Assembly: GCA_015494385.1 (NCBI GenBank)
Contig: WGBJ01000198.1
Coordinates: forward strand, 1 to 6,550
Length of the DNA stretch: 6,550 nt
Source: Marinosulfonomonas sp.
Lineage (GTDB): Bacteria; Pseudomonadota; Alphaproteobacteria; Rhodobacterales; Rhodobacteraceae
Direction of reading: 5' to 3'
This document shows, in pieces, positions 5,962 to 6,550 of the stretch; position 1 is the stretch's first letter, and the number at the start of each line of letters is the position of its first letter. A model generated the notes under the pieces. The model saw only the letters and a list, made by a program, of their open reading frames with translations, was not told where the DNA came from and made no database searches. The translations under genes were made by a program, and so were the position numbers.

Positions 5962-6550
5962 CTAAACTGTTTCGATGCGGATCGCGACGGGGTCCGAGGC
6001 CAGCACGCCGGTGGCGGCAAAGCTGCGGATCGCTGTGTCCAGTGCATCGCGGGTTGTTTTGTGGGTGACAATCAGCACGGGGGCTGTAGATTCTTCGTGG
6101 CCGTATTGGCGCATGCGGTCAACCGAGACGCCTGCTTCGCCCAAGGCGGTGGCAATTTTGGCCAGCGCGCCGGGTTTGTCGTGCAGGGTCATGCGCAGGT
6201 AATAGGGCGCAGGCGCGGCGGATTTGGCGGGTTTGGCGGCCGAAAGGGTGGTGGCTGGCTGACCGAACGTTGGCACGCGGATGTCACGGGCGATATCCAG
6301 CACATCGGACATCACAGCCGAGGCTGTCGGGCCTTCGCCCGCACCCGCGCCACGCAGCACGATCTGGCCGACATGGTCGCCTTCCAGCACCACCATATTG
6401 GTGCCGCCTTCCAACTGGCCCAGCGGGCTGCTGGCCGGAACAAGGCAGGGCGACATGCGTTGCGCCAACCCGCGGCCTGTCATTTGCGCCACGCCCAGCA
6501 GTTTGATGCGATAGCCCATATCGGCGGCCTGTTCGATGTCCTCGATGGTG
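5962..6550 (-). CDS. hom: homoserine dehydrogenase, C-terminal part (runs off the window)
   Basis: Homoserine dehydrogenase reduces aspartate 4-semialdehyde to homoserine with NAD(P)H, on the path to threonine and methionine. Only the last 195 codons are inside the window; the frame is open to base 6550 and the true start lies beyond, so the internal ATG at 6519 is not the start. The catalytic domain end is clear: IEDIEQAADMGYRIKLLGVA, then NMVVLEGDHVGQIVLRGAGAGEGPTASAVMSD. After a short Ala/Pro/Lys-rich linker comes an ACT domain (YYLRMTLHDKPGALAKIATAL, then VSVDRMRQ), which in this long form usually gives feedback control by threonine. The gene is first in the visible operon and ends 18 nt before glpX. 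Confidence 0.97.
   Translation of the reverse strand, partial: TIEDIEQAADMGYRIKLLGVAQMTGRGLAQRMSPCLVPASSPLGQLEGGTNMVVLEGDHVGQIVLRGAGAGEGPTASAVMSDVLDIARDIRVPTFGQPATTLSAAKPAKSAAPAPYYLRMTLHDKPGALAKIATALGEAGVSVDRMRQYGHEESTAPVLIVTHKTTRDALDTAIRSFAATGVLASDPVAIRIETV

Noticed and set aside
1..6550. CRISPR array, insertion sequence, rRNA or riboswitch
   Set aside because: No regular repeat-spacer pattern, transposase, terminal repeats, rRNA segments or recognisable riboswitch core was seen on either strand.

Overview
The window looks like chromosomal DNA from an alphaproteobacterium, most likely a Rhodobacteraceae member (Roseobacter group). This rests on protein style, the hom-glpX-recJ gene order, the alphaproteobacterial-type tRNA-Glu and a moderately high G+C content. 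The genus cannot be named from the sequence alone.

Left part (1-1637, + strand): a two-gene signalling operon. The first gene encodes an H-NOX (heme NO/oxygen binding) fold protein. The second, overlapping it by 4 nt (ATGA), encodes a 343-aa HNOBA-GGDEF diguanylate cyclase with intact active and inhibitory sites. Such pairs normally let nitric oxide control c-di-GMP. Here, however, the H-NOX protein lacks the residues that classically hold heme: Asn104 stands where the proximal His is expected, and the YxSxR propionate clamp reads C-T-G-P-P. This is the most interesting point of the window.

Middle part (1638-2668): a more AT-rich accessory stretch. It holds a 51-aa, very acidic, hydrophobic-centred small protein gene (1790-1945, +) with a strong ribosome binding site. 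Its 3' side has a stem-loop that begins in the stop codon and then an intrinsic terminator. Facing it is a 67-aa Cro-like helix-turn-helix protein (2050-2253, -), then a 248-bp non-coding stretch with small inverted repeats, and a tRNA-Glu(TTC) gene (2502-2576, -) with its own promoter.

Right part (2669-6550, - strand): a compact operon in the order hom (3' part only) - glpX - cysteine hydrolase (isochorismatase family) - recJ. Gaps are 18 nt and 6 nt, then a 4-nt ATGA overlap. It combines threonine/methionine biosynthesis, gluconeogenesis or Calvin-cycle FBPase, an amidohydrolase of unknown substrate, and the single-strand 5'-3' exonuclease RecJ. All of these look intact except hom, which runs off the window edge.
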